This document shows, one piece after another, positions 24,001-35,881 of a stretch of DNA of 64,000 nt. A model generated the notes under the pieces. It was not told the origin of the DNA. It worked only from the letters and a program-made list of their open reading frames with translations, and searched no databases. The position numbers were made by a program, and so were the translations under genes. This DNA comes from Sphagnum magellanicum (taxonomy: Eukaryota; Streptophyta; Sphagnopsida; Sphagnales; Sphagnaceae), in contig CM038907.1 in the NCBI GenBank assembly GCA_021904315.1, positions 1,302,001 through 1,366,000 on the forward strand, written 5' to 3'. Position 1 is the stretch's first letter. Each line of letters opens with the position of its first letter.

Positions 24001-27000
24001 TTGCTTCTAAGGAGCATCCCACATCCCACACCCTTGAGCTTTACAAATGGTATAGCTCAATGTGAAGGTTATCACAAAGCTAATCATATGTAAATCATGA
24101 GACATAAGAAGTTGAGGTTTCTTGTGCCTACTCCTTCATTAGGAGTGGGATGGATCTAACACCTCCTAGATTAAAATGAAAGATATTATGCTTACTTTTT
24201 AAGAGAGAGAGAGAGAGAGAGGAATCTTATGCCTAGAAGGTGCCCTCCAAACACACTAAAACAATTCTTAAAATTGCATCATTTTGTATAAGAAGCATGA
24301 TTTGGTCACAATGCAACTTTTAGGGTGGTTGGGTGTGCAATGCAAATGGATCATGCCCAAATCCATCTGAGTGGCAAGTCCCCTCCCCTTTAGACCAAGG
24401 AGACTTGAACCTGGAGACCTTATCATCCAATTGGGGAATATGTGACTCTCCTTTGCCACTAGGTGTAATCATGAACATCTGAAGGAAGAAGGGCTATGCA
24501 AAAGGCCAAACCCAAAAAGCAAATTGAAAAGCATGAGAAAGACAAACAAAAAAGGAGGGTTGGCTGGAAACACTAATTTCTACCTCTGGTTCTACCTGCC
24601 ATTAAGGAAGCCCTACACTCCTACCTCCCTACCTGACAATGAGCAGCTACCTACAAAAGCACCAAGTGTGTGTGTGTGTGTGTTTTACCCTAAATTCACC
24701 AGGGATTAAGTCATTATAGGATTTTGGTGTTTTGGGTAAGGCACCCCAAAACCTAGATGAATTTTTTTAAATTTGAAAATTAGGGCAAACATGGTGCTTT
24801 TTTTAGCCTCCAAATTTTTGTTGTTGATGTTTTTTTTGTTGCCACCATTAGTACATCCCACTTATAATATTTTTTCATATTCAGCATATTCACACAGGCT
24901 TTTTCTATGTGCAAAATAAATAAATAAATAAATAAATAAAATAAAATAAAATAAAATATTTTTTTCCACTCCCTTTATTGCAACACAGAAGTAATGGGTA
25001 TATTTGCCAACCCTTTCTTCATGTCAGAAAATTGCAAAAAAGGGAGAAAAAAAAAATTCACATATTTATTGAGAATTTTAAAAAATTAAAAATCTTCTTT
25101 CCATTTCCATGTACAATGGGACGGAAACTTTGGAATCTGTTACCAAGTTTTTCATCACCCAGATTTCCCTTTTTCCCCCTCTTTTCAGCTCACAAAAATA
25201 CTCTCACTTGTGGCCAAAACCTAGAATATCTCCTACATATATCCCGAATGGATGAAAAAAATTCTATGAAATATTCACCATGTTCTGAAACCGTGGTTTG
25301 CGGAGCATATTGAGACACACATGTTCGAAAAAGGAAGTTCACAGATACCAACGTACCGCAGAAATTAATATTCCAAATAGTTTCCGATGGGGCTCAAGAG
25401 GGCCCAAGACTTAGACAATACCATAGTAACCTACTAGTAGGTTTGGCACTAAATAATTAGGAGAAAAAAAAATGGTCGAGGACTTTTGAGAAATTGTTAT
25501 TGAGGTGCATTTCACAAGTATTAAAAGTACATGTTAATAAAATTTTAATGTTATGATGGAAACTTAAGAGAAAATGAATATTTGGCATCAAAGTGCTTAA
25601 CTTGCTAGGCTACTACTAAGGTAGCCTAAATTGGCCACTATTGAACCCCACACATATTGATTAGAAAAATGTAAGGGGGAGGAGCTTGCCATGATGATAT
25701 CACATACAATCAAATCACATGGGTCCCAAACATGTGAATCCATTACCTAACGAATCAATCTTGCTTAAGTGCTCACATATATAGAGGTGCATGCATGTAT
25801 ATACATGTAAAGTATATGTAATTTGAGATTTATCGTTGAAACTAAAGAAGAAACACAAGGTTTTGAAGTGGTGTTAAGAATAGGACACTTGCAAACGATT
25901 AGCTTGATGATAAAATACACATAAAATACCAACCAAACAACACTTTCATCCTCCCTACAACTCTTTCACCCACACCCAATAAACCTAGACTAGGTTCTTA
26001 CATCCAAAGCCCATAATAAACCCCAAACATTTTACTAGCATTACCATTGCTTTTGGAAAGATAGATTTAGAATGAGGTTTACTTACCTCCTCCCCTCTCG
26101 CCTCTTCTTATTCTTCTAGAATATGTAAATGATTGAATCCAACAAATATGTTTTTTTTTTCAAGTGCTTGTTATAGATGACGATACTTTTACATGCACAT
26201 TGGGAAGACCATGCTTCCATATCATCATCTTCCCGACAACAATACCAAGATAACACCACCTCATGATAATAATAAAACTTATTTTATTCATCACATTTTT
26301 CTTTTGACCTTTGTTTTGTGTAAGACTATACTTGAAGAAAGTCATAATTGACAATGGGTGCATTTTCAACTAATTTCATGTGCAAATCAATAGAAGCAAC
26401 TTGAACAAACCAACCTTGGGTGTCCACCATTTTCAAGCAAAGGAAGAAGATGATGATAGGGAAGGGAGGGTGTCCAAAAAAGATGACAATGAAGAAGAAG
26501 AGCCTTCTTCCTCATGTCAAGAAAAGAACATCATGATGATGAAGAAGAAAGTTGTACACCATTGTGAAGTAATGAAGAAGACGATAAACAAAAGTGTTTC
26601 ACCATCATCAAAAAAGAAGAAGCTGATGATGAAGAGGAGTGTTCACCATAGTCACAAATAAGGTATGATGATGAAGAAGAAGGTTCTTGAAAAGAAAGAG
26701 GGTTCTTGAAAAAAAGTAGAAATGTTTTTTTTTCCTAATGAATTTTTAAATGATTTCCATCATCCAACAAGCAATTGAAAATGATTGGCACACCAAATTA
26801 AAAAGGGATGTTCACATTTATAGGGGATAAACGAAGATGGAAAAGAGTGTTCCCAAGTCATTCGCAAAGAAGAGGATGAAGAAATGGTGGAAGAGGAGGA
26901 AGAGAAGAAAATGAGCCAAACTGGAAGAAGAAACGAATGTTGGTTGGTGGGTACCTGGTTTGATGAGTTAGAACTTGGAACTGCATTCATGATTGGTTTC

Positions 27001-27004
27001 TAGT
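18006..27004. other. Long intergenic stretch
   Basis: I found no gene I can support. It contains simple repeats: (AT)n near 19806, CTAC-type near 21400-21430, a C-run near 22640, GAGA near 24205-24222, (GT)n near 24666-24684, (AAAT)n near 24915-24957, and GATGAAGAA-rich low complexity at 26440-26900. Two related segments with TTCAAACTTCAAACC-like text lie near 20450-20600 and 20877-20960. The 93-codon Lys/Glu-rich frame at 26380-26661 is low-complexity sequence. Confidence 0.45.
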
Positions 27005-27400
27005 TTGGGTTTAAACCAAAACCAGAACTGGTTCTGATTTTTCAAACCAGTTTTGGAACTGGAACTGGAATCAGATTATTTTAAGAATCAGATCTGGAAC
27101 TGGGTTCTTGGATCCATTCATCCATGTTAGGAATTGGAATCAGAACTGAAACTAGAATTTTGAAAAAAACAAAAGAAAATTAGAATCAAAGGGCTAATTA
27201 AAGGACAGTTAACAACCAGTTCTGATCTATGTTACCTCGAACCATTTTCAGAACTGGAACCAGAATGGAAACTGGAATTTATTTTTCTCCAGAACCCGAG
27301 CCAGGATTGCCAATTTCATTGGGTGTAGAACTGGAACCAGAGCCATTATAATTTGTCTTTTAGAATCGGAACTGGAGGTTCTTCATGAGGTTCTTCATGA
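27005..27400. repeat. Degenerate GGAACTGGAACCAGAA repeat
   Basis: The word GAACTGG or its complement CCAGTTC occurs more than ten times, with variants GGAATCAGA and GGAACCAGA. The block ends with a direct duplication of GAGGTTCTTCAT near 27377-27400. It lies just upstream of the SPS promoter region. Confidence 0.6.
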
Positions 27401-27810
27401 GAGTGAAGAACTGCCCAATTTCTGTCACTGAGAAGAAAGAAGAAACCACCACAGCAGCTTGGAATATTCCACAAGTTGCTGCTGGGTCTGTCTGGGTGGG
27501 GAATGAACCTCCTTCTGCTTGACACCTGGTGGGCTACCAACCCACCCAATTCCTGCCCTAGAATGCGGTACAAGCACGGACCTTTTTCTTTGTATGCCTT
27601 GTGAAGAGATTCAGAGGAGAGCCTAGCTACCTACCTACAATATTATGCTACAGTAGTAAAAACTAGATTTTAGTTTGGAAGGGTGGCAAAACTCACAAGG
27701 GAGGGGAAGGGAATGGAAGGGAAGAGGAGGTGGGTTGTGCAGCAAGAGAGAGGGGGAGAGAGAGAGGCATGAGAAAGAGAGAGAGAGAAGAGGAAAAAAA
27801 GAAGCTTGCT

Positions 27811-27818
27811 TATATACA
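27811..27818 (+). promoter_or_regulatory. Candidate TATA box of SPS
   Basis: TATATACA follows a long GA-rich tract (about 27700-27800), a usual setting for plant core promoters. It lies about 500 bp before the SPS start codon. Its use is an inference; no transcript start is known. Confidence 0.4.
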
Positions 27819-27867
27819 TACAGCACCAACAACACTGTGGGGTACAAAACTAAGTACAACCCAGAAA

Positions 27868-27885
27868 ATGGGTGTGTGTGGGTGA
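27868..27885 (+). other. Short upstream ORF in the SPS leader
   Basis: ATG GGT GTG TGT GGG TGA encodes five residues (MGVCG). If transcription starts just after the TATA motif at 27811, this is the only upstream ATG I find before the SPS start at 28314. Whether it is translated is unknown. Confidence 0.35.
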
Positions 27886-28160
27886 AGAAGAAGGATTGAG
27901 TGAATTGGGTGTTTGTGTGGGTGAAGAAGAAGGATTGAGTGAATTGGGTGTTTGTGTGGGTGAGTGAGTGGGTGCTGGACATCACATAAAATTCGGGGAA
28001 AAGGTTGTTGTTTTTGTGCAACTTTGGGGAAAAACGATTGTCTTGTTTGTGTGCAATTTTGGCCAAAAAAAATTGTCTTGCTTTTGGGCAATTTTGGGCT
28101 AAAAGATTGTTTTGTTTCTGTGCAATTTTGGGGGAAAGATTGTTGTTTTGTGAAGAAGGC
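27884..28160. repeat. Two tandem arrays in the SPS leader
   Basis: First, a 39-bp unit beginning GTGAAGAAGAAGGATTGAG occurs twice, back to back, at about 27884-27961. Then a ~35-bp unit of the form TGTGCAATTTTGGGGAAA, followed by GATTGTCTTGTTT, occurs about four times at 28000-28150. Both lie in the presumed 5' untranslated leader of SPS. Confidence 0.7.
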
Positions 28161-28313
28161 TTGGTGAGGGGAGGAAGAGGAAGAGGAAGAGGAAGAGAGG
28201 GGGTGGTGGTGGGTTGTTGTTGTGTTTGTTGGATTGTGTTATTTGTTTGTGTTGTGTTGTGGTGTTGGGTTGTTTGTTTTGTGGGTTGCAGTTGCAGTGC
28301 AGGGATCATCATC

Positions 28314-31300
28314 ATGGCAGCAGGGAATGAGTGGATTTATGGCTACTTGGAAGCCATACTGGACACTGGGGAGAGGATCAATGACAGCAGGAGACAATCT
28401 GTTGGGGAGAAAGATAGCTTCAAAGCTGCCAAGTACTTTGTAGATGAAGTCACTGGCTTTGATGAGTCCTCACTCTACAGGACTTGGATCAAGGTTGTTG
28501 CAACAATTGTTGTTTATGTTGTTGTTGCTGTTTGCCCTTCCACACTTCGCCCTTCTTCTATGCTACCTTTTCTTCTTCCTCTCTCTTCTCGTTCTCTCCT
28601 ACTTGGATGCAAATGGGAAGGCCCCCTTGATGCAAAAAAAGAAATTGCTGCAAAGGTCACATGAATGAAATTCATGTGTGGGGGAGATGGATTTCATGAT
28701 GGGTGACTTACCTCTTTCCTTCTGTTTTTCATCTTCTTCTTCTTCAGTGGCCAGGCAAATTTCTTCTCTGTAAAACAGTACACACTGAAATCAATTGGCT
28801 CAATTTCACAGATTTGAACTAGCATGGGTATGTGTGCAAGGATGGGTGTTGCAAAGGGGGATTTGGAAACTGCTGAATTCTCTAGGCGAAAAATGAATCA
28901 GGGAAGTCTGTGGCTGCTGCACAATTGCTTGGATTTTCTTCTGTGCGGACTGACTTGGGATGAGTTCAACTTGAACAATTGTGTTTTGCAATTTCTGGAA
29001 TGAAGTTGAGAGAGTCACAGTTGGGTATTGAGATTTAACTCTGCAGGATGCAGGTTACTTTCCTTGAGTAATAAACCAAGGAAAAGCTTGATTGATGATG
29101 GGTGAGAGTGACGAGCAAGCTTAAACAGGGCCTCATCTTTCTCTGGCATTGCAATGCAGGGGCCATGATGTTGTATGATGTCCAATGGATGGATTATGGA
29201 CATTTATGCTTTTTTGGTTCTCCCCTTCTATTTTTATTTTTCTCTCTGGTTTTTTTGGTCATGCTTGAAAGAAATTCTGGACTTTCCTACTTCCAGTTGC
29301 ACAATCCTGTGGGCAAGCAAGTAAGCAAGGTGTTATTGAATCTTCTGACAATTTGCTGGCATTTTTCACAGGCCTCATCTGTGCGAAGTTCACAGGAGAG
29401 GAGTCTCCGAATGGAGTCCTTGTGCTGGCGAATTTGGCACATTGCAAGGAAGAAGAGATTGGTAAGTGAAAGAAAGAAAGCTTGTTTGTTCCTGCTCTTG
29501 AAAGACTCTGAACCCATTTTGTTTTTTTACCTTCTTTGTTGAATTAATTCCTGGTTTTTGTTTTTGTTTTTGTCTTGGGGTGAGTGAGAAGAAGCATATC
29601 TTTCTTCTTCAGGTGTCGAGAATTAAGTATGCTATGTCTATTGTTCCGTGATCATTGAAGTTGAAACTAGATGGTGTACATCAAAGGATCTGACACTTGG
29701 TTTGTAGGATCTCACATGACAAATTGATTTGAGTGAATGCTTGAGCTTCAAAATGTCTTTGTGGATTATATGGTGTTTTTTTCCTTCTCCCACATTTCAA
29801 AGTTGGCACCATGTCCCAAGTTTTAGTATAGTACTCAATAGTTGGAGAAAATTGGGGTTGTTGTCGAGAATGTTTGCAGATTGAATGGCAAGATGCGCAT
29901 AGGTTGGCACAGCGACACATGGAGCGGGAGCAAGGTCGCAAAGTTGCCACTGAGGAGATGTGGGATTACTTGTCAGAAGGCGAGAACAAGGACACCACAG
30001 CTTTGGAATCTAGTATACCTAAAGCAGTGAATGGTGCCCCTCTCTTATTGGCTGCTGATGGGGAGGAGCATAAGAAGCTTGAGAAGGTGAATCGAGAGCC
30101 AGCAGCAGCTTCGGTGAAACACTTGTACATTGTATTGATCAGGTCTATACTTCTGCTGAAACTGAACTGCCAAACCCAACTCTGAAAAAGAAAATTGTTT
30201 TCTAAAGTTGAGAAAAAGCACAACATGTTAGGTAGCTGCTGTGCTACCTCATAAGCAAGAATGGAATAATAATAAGAAGATCCAGACCAATTACAGAAAA
30301 AATTGCATGTTTCCATGTTTTTGACAAGTTTTCTTTTTATGCTTTTCAGTAAAGTTTATTTCAGCAAGAAAGTGTAACTCGATGAATGAGGTGCTATTAG
30401 TCTCCTACGAAGTCAAAATCTTCCAAAAATCTGCAAATTGAAATCTCTTTTGTGCAGGTTTGGACTTTGATGCTAGAAAAATTTACCACTGTGAATTCAG
30501 CTAGATGGATGGATGGGTCTCTCTAGTTGCTCTTCATCATAAGCCTGATGATCGTCCATCAGTCAGTGTTATAGTAAGTTATGGAGTATTTTTAGGTTTG
30601 AAAGCTCGAGAGCATCCTAGATTGTGTGAAGGAAATTGAGGATAAGAGTGGTCAAGATCAAGTCCTTAACCCTTGAAGAAACAATGTTGATCCAGGGTTG
30701 ATGATGTTATAACAAGTTCAATCATTTTTGCTCACAACTCAGGTCCCATGTTTATTACTGCAGCTTACATGGTCTGGTGCGTGGAGAAAACATGGAGCTT
30801 GGTCGTGACTCTGACACAGGAGGACAGGTTGGTTGATTTTTTTGGTGGTCATATCAGCAGCTCTATTTTGTCCAGAAGTACATGCGCAGTATGCTTGTTG
30901 TCAATAATACACCAAATGGTGTAGTGGCTCAACTAGGCTCAATAGCTGCCTTACAATTTTTTTCAAATCCAGAACACACATTGAAGGTGCAAAAGAACAA
31001 CAAAAATTTAAGCACTTTGTGTTTTTTTGTGCATGATATTATGAGAGATTGTAATTTCTAGAAGAAACTTCTCAAGGGGTGGTTGGTGCTGGTATTATGG
31101 TGGTGACACTAGGTGAAGTATGTGGTGGAGTTTGCAAGGGCACTGGCACTGATGCCAGAAGTCTACCGGGTCGACCTACTGACACGCCAGATTTGTGACC
31201 CTGAAGTGGACTGGAGTTATGGAGAGCCCACTGAAATGTTGAGTTCTGGATCAAATTATGATAGTGATGGCGGTGAGAGCAGCGGTGCTTACATTGTCCG

Positions 31301-34300
31301 CATTCCTTGTGGACCCAGGTTTGATACTACTCAGAATCAAGAACTAATTAATATATAGCTTGCAGTAGAGCTCATGGTCTCTCTCTCTCTCTCTCTCTCT
31401 GGCAAGCAGGTGACGGTTCACATATACCCATGCAAGGCATTGTCACACCCATGCTAATACATGTAACTTCTCTATTAACAAGTCTTGTTGCATAACAGAA
31501 AGTGGGGTTTTTTCCTGATGGGATTTTGCACAGGGACCAATACCTGCGGAAGGAATTGCTGTGGCCTCACATTCAAGAGTTTGTGGATGGTGCACTTGCA
31601 CATGTCCTGAACATGGCACGAGTTCTGGGTGAGCAGATTCCAGGTGGAGAGCCCATTTGGCCACATGTGATCCATGGTCACTACGCAGATGCTGGGGACA
31701 CGGCGGCACTGCTTTCGGGGGCTCTGAATGTGCCCATGGTGCTCACAGGTCATTCATTGGGGAGGAATAAGCTGGAGCAGCTGCTGAAGCAAGGGCGTCA
31801 GTCCAGAGAAGATATCAACTCTTTCTACAAAATCATGCGGCGCATTGAAGCAGAGGAGTTGTCACTGGATGCAGCTGAGTTAGTCATCACCAGTACCAAA
31901 CAGGAGATTGAGGAGCAATGGGGCTTGTATGATGGATTTGATGTCAAGTTGAAACGTGTGCTACGAGCAAGGGCCAGACGTGGTGTCAGTTGCCATGGAC
32001 GCTACATGCCCCGAATGGTGGTATGTAATTTCTTCTCTCCTTTTTTAGGATTTCCATATTGAGCTCAAGACAACTAAAATTAGTTGCAAACATTCTCCAG
32101 ATACTATCAAGTTTTTCCCCTGAAGCTCCTAATTTGGACTGGACCATGCACCAGTCCACTTGTAGAGAAACTTGCTTGTTGTTTCTTCCTGGGCAATCAC
32201 TTGTTGTGCTAAAACACACTGGGATGTACTGCAATTGTGGCTGCAGGTGATACCACCTGGGATGGACTTTAGCACTGTGGTGGTTGCTGATGCGGGTGAT
32301 GTCGTAGAAGGTGACATTGACATGGTTGCATTCACGGGTGATGCTACTAATGTTGTACCTGTCTCACCCCGTGTGAAACCTCCAATTTGGGATGAGGTGT
32401 GTGCCATTTTGACCTCCCTGCCACATATTGTGCCATGCCATAGGATTGTCCTTCAAAGACCCCAGGATTTGTAAGTATAAAATTGTCTTGGTTGTTGTGG
32501 AAGAAAGAAGTTGGGGTGTTGCAAGCTTGAGAAAGAGAATATGATGGTATGTGCAATTTTTTAAAAATTGTTTCTTGTTTGTATCTTTGGTTCTGTTTTT
32601 GTGGGAAAAACAGATAATGCGATTCTTCACCAACCCTCACAAGCCCATGATTTTGGCACTTGCACGTCCTGACCCCAAAAAGAATATCACAACATTGCTG
32701 AAGGCATTTGGGGAGTGCGCTCCCTTGCGTGAGTTGGCAAATCTGGTAAACCCTAATCCCCCCCACCCAACTTTCGATTCATCCTCCTGTTGCTGTCATT
32801 AGAACTGAAGATGGAGCTATGAGCAAACCAATTTTTTCTTCCTCAAAGATTTCCTCCTGCAATAAACTCATGATGTCCCTTTATGTACAAGAGTGGATTT
32901 CTCTGGTTTCAAAACCATTATTTATTCTGCAGCAAGGAGGAGTTTTGTAGAAACAATATAACACTTTTCCATGTACTCTTTTTTTTTCCCCACTTGCAGA
33001 CACTAATCATGGGCAATCGTGATGACATTGACCAAATGTCTGGTTCCAATGGAATGGTTCTAACCACGGCATTGAAGTTGATTGATAAGTATGATCTGTA
33101 TGGGCAAGTGGCGTATCCAAAGCACCACAAGCAGTTTGATGTACCTGAAATTTACCGACTGGCTGCAAAAACAAAGGTTTGTTTCATTTGTGTTGAAACA
33201 AAAAACAGCACTCTGTTTCTTTAGTATATATGTATGTGTATATTGTGCATATATAGAGAGCACAGGTGTCTTTTTTCAATTCCCTAATTAGGGTTTTCCA
33301 AATCTGTCTTCTGAATGTGGGCCATGCATGCATGTATGTATATATGTGCAGGGTGTCTTTATCAACCCTGCTTTGGTGGAGCCATTTGGTCTCACACTTA
33401 TTGAGGTACACTTGTGGATCGGCCATTTACAAGACTTATGATTTTCCAATTAGGATTTGTGATTCCTCAGACATCGAAAGGAAAGGGGCTGTTTTTTGCT
33501 CTCTTCAACAGTTTTAGAGTTTGATTATGAAGTGTTTGAGGAAAAAGTTGCACTGGCACTGCTGTTATGCTGGACTGGTGTTTCACAGGTTTTGCACTTA
33601 GCCCACAAGAATTGATAGGATGGGGGTGGGGAATAGTAAGCTTCTGAAATGGTGAAATTTTTTGGGTGTGTGTCTGGTGGTGGACAGGCAGCAGCACATG
33701 GTTTGCCAATGGTGGCCACGAAGAATGGAGGTCCTGTTGACATTCATAAGGTTTTCTTTCTTTCTTTCTTTCTTTGCAACATTAGTCTATGGGACTAATA
33801 GGAACTGAAGCCCTTATTGCATTTTGCTGGCAAGCTGACAAAAAAGTTTTGTGGAGTTTTTTGTGAACTTTTTCATACTTTGTTGGATAAATTTACTCAT
33901 GAAATTTCAAAGCATTAGGTCAATGGCAATTGCAACTTGGTGACCTTCTTGCAATGTTTTGTAAATTTTCAAATCCAGCATTTTGGCACCACGCTCTTAG
34001 GGTAAATGGATACCAAGTCTGGATTCTCCACTGTTGTGGATAATGGCATCATGATCCTTCTTTCTCCTGCAAGTGTTGTTGTTGAGAAGAAAATGTTATG
34101 GGATGTTTTTAGGGCTTGAACATTGGGTTCTGGTGGTTTTTATTTCCCTTTTGCAGACACTCAGCAATGGCTTATTGGTAGACCCACATGATCACAATGA
34201 GATTGCCAGAGCTTTACTGAAGCTGGTTTCAGACCGGAATCTGTGGACTCTGTGCCGTAAGAATGGGCTTCGAAATATTCACCAGTACTCATGGCCTGAA

Positions 34301-35881
34301 CACTGTCGCACATATCTAACTCGTGTTGCTCAATGCCGCATGCGACAGCCACAATGGCAGACTGACATGTCCTTGGAAGATTCAAAAGATGATGATGAAT
34401 CCCAGGGGGATTCCTTACGTGATGCCCAGGATGTATCACTCCGCCTTTCTGTGGATGGTGATAAACTTGGACTTATTTCACTCTCCAACCCTGATGAATT
34501 GGAGCGAGCTTTGCGTGCTGAAAACAACTACACAAATGGCGAAAACTCTATTGGCAGTGCTGGTAGTGAAGGAGGGAAACATGAATCTGGCAGGAGTACC
34601 CAGAGTGGTCGATTGGAGCCCATGAATGAGGATATGAGTTTTGATGCTGCTGCTCGTAGACCCGTCACAACAGGACCACTGTCAAAGGCCCACATGCTGA
34701 AAAGGCGGCGGCGTCTCTTGGTGATTGCAGTTGACAGTTATGATTCCTCTTCACAGAAACCTAGTGAGATGCTTGTGAAAATCATTCAAGATATTGTGAT
34801 GACCATTCGCACAGAGGCAGGTGGGCGATCCATGGGCTTAATCCTATCTTCTGCCCTCACTGTATCAGAAATTGTGACGGCATTGACATCAAATGGACTG
34901 TCGCCCCATGATTTCGATGCACTTGTCTGTAGCAGTGGAAGTGAGCTCTACTATCCAGCAGACTCCAGTGTTGACACAGAGTTGCAAGCTGATGCTGACT
35001 ATCAATCCCACATTGACTACCGCTGGGGTTACAATGGGCTTCGCAAAACAATGCCCCGTTTAACATCACCTGATGGGGAAACTGAGAACAAAAACCCAAT
35101 TTATGTTGAGGATGAGACAGCATGTAATCCTCATTGCCTTGCTTACCGGGTCACAAAGCCTGATGCTGTAAGTGCACATTCACTCACTCAACCTCTTCTC
35201 TTGTTGCCGAGTGTGAAATCTATGTTTTCAAAACTCTCTTCAGTTGGAGTAATGCTGCTCATGAACTGATGAGATGGGGGATGCTGATGCTGATGATGAT
35301 GGTTACAGGCACTGCCAGTGGATCAGCTCAGACAGCGCCTGCGCATGAGAGGGTTGCGATCCCATGTTATGTACACCCACAATGGTACTCGCCTTCATGC
35401 ACTGCCATTGTTGGCTTCCCGCTCCCAAGCTCTCAGGTACTAAGAAAGATTCACTATGCACACTCTCTTCTTCCCCTACAACTCTTTTTTGTCTGATTTG
35501 AAGTCAGAAGTCAGGCTCAAGGCAACTTTCATAAGAACCCTCAATGTTATGTTGCTCCATGTATGTGAAGATTTTTTATGAAAGAGTGGAAATAAGAAAA
35601 ATATCTATGGTTGCAGGTACTTTTTTGCACGATGGAATGTGGATGTGGCAAATATGTTTGTGGTTGTTGGGGAAACGGGTGACACTGATTACGAGGAGTT
35701 ATTGTCAGGGACACACAAGACAATTATTGTGAAAGATGCGGTGCAAGAAGGTGGCTCTGAGCATAAGTTGAGGGTACCTGGCAATTATGACAGGTCTGAT
35801 GTAGCACCAAGTGAGGGACCCAATATCACCACTGTAGACATAAGTTCACTATGTGAGCATGTAGTTGATGCGCTTAAATAA
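28314..35881 (+). CDS. SPS: Sucrose-phosphate synthase, 14 coding exons
   Basis: This cytosolic GT-B enzyme makes sucrose-6-phosphate from UDP-glucose and fructose-6-phosphate. By eye the exons are 28314-28493, 29372-29461, 29880-30142, 30764-30827, 31113-31318, 31534-32020, 32247-32396, 32614-32745, 33000-33176, 33352-33405, 33688-33750, 34157-35167, 35309-35436 and 35617-35881. All introns are GT-AG, phases agree, and the product is 1,089 residues, usual for the family. The start [20 protein letters not shown] matches the conserved SPS N-terminus. Landmarks are GRDSDTGGQ (191-199), HGHYADAG (315-322), GHSLGR (340-345) and the EX7E pair E593/E601. The C-terminal SPP-like part begins near 809. 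Ser420 matches spinach Ser424. Cys227 stands where spinach has Ser229, and no Ser158-type RxxS site is seen at 140-171. The first donor (AAG|GTTGTT) is atypical. The gene is convergent with the oleosin. Confidence 0.95.
31379..31400. repeat. (CT)n microsatellite in SPS intron 5
   Basis: A run of CT dinucleotides lies in the intron between exons 5 and 6. A TTTC run lies in intron 11 near 33754-33774. Confidence 0.8.

Noticed and set aside
26380-26661. Lys/Glu/Met-rich 93-codon frame as a gene
   Set aside because: It is low-complexity GATGAAGAA sequence without any domain.
27635-28315. 226-codon minus-strand frame rich in Thr, Gln and Pro
   Set aside because: It is the complement of the GA- and GTT-rich SPS leader arrays, low complexity in all frames.
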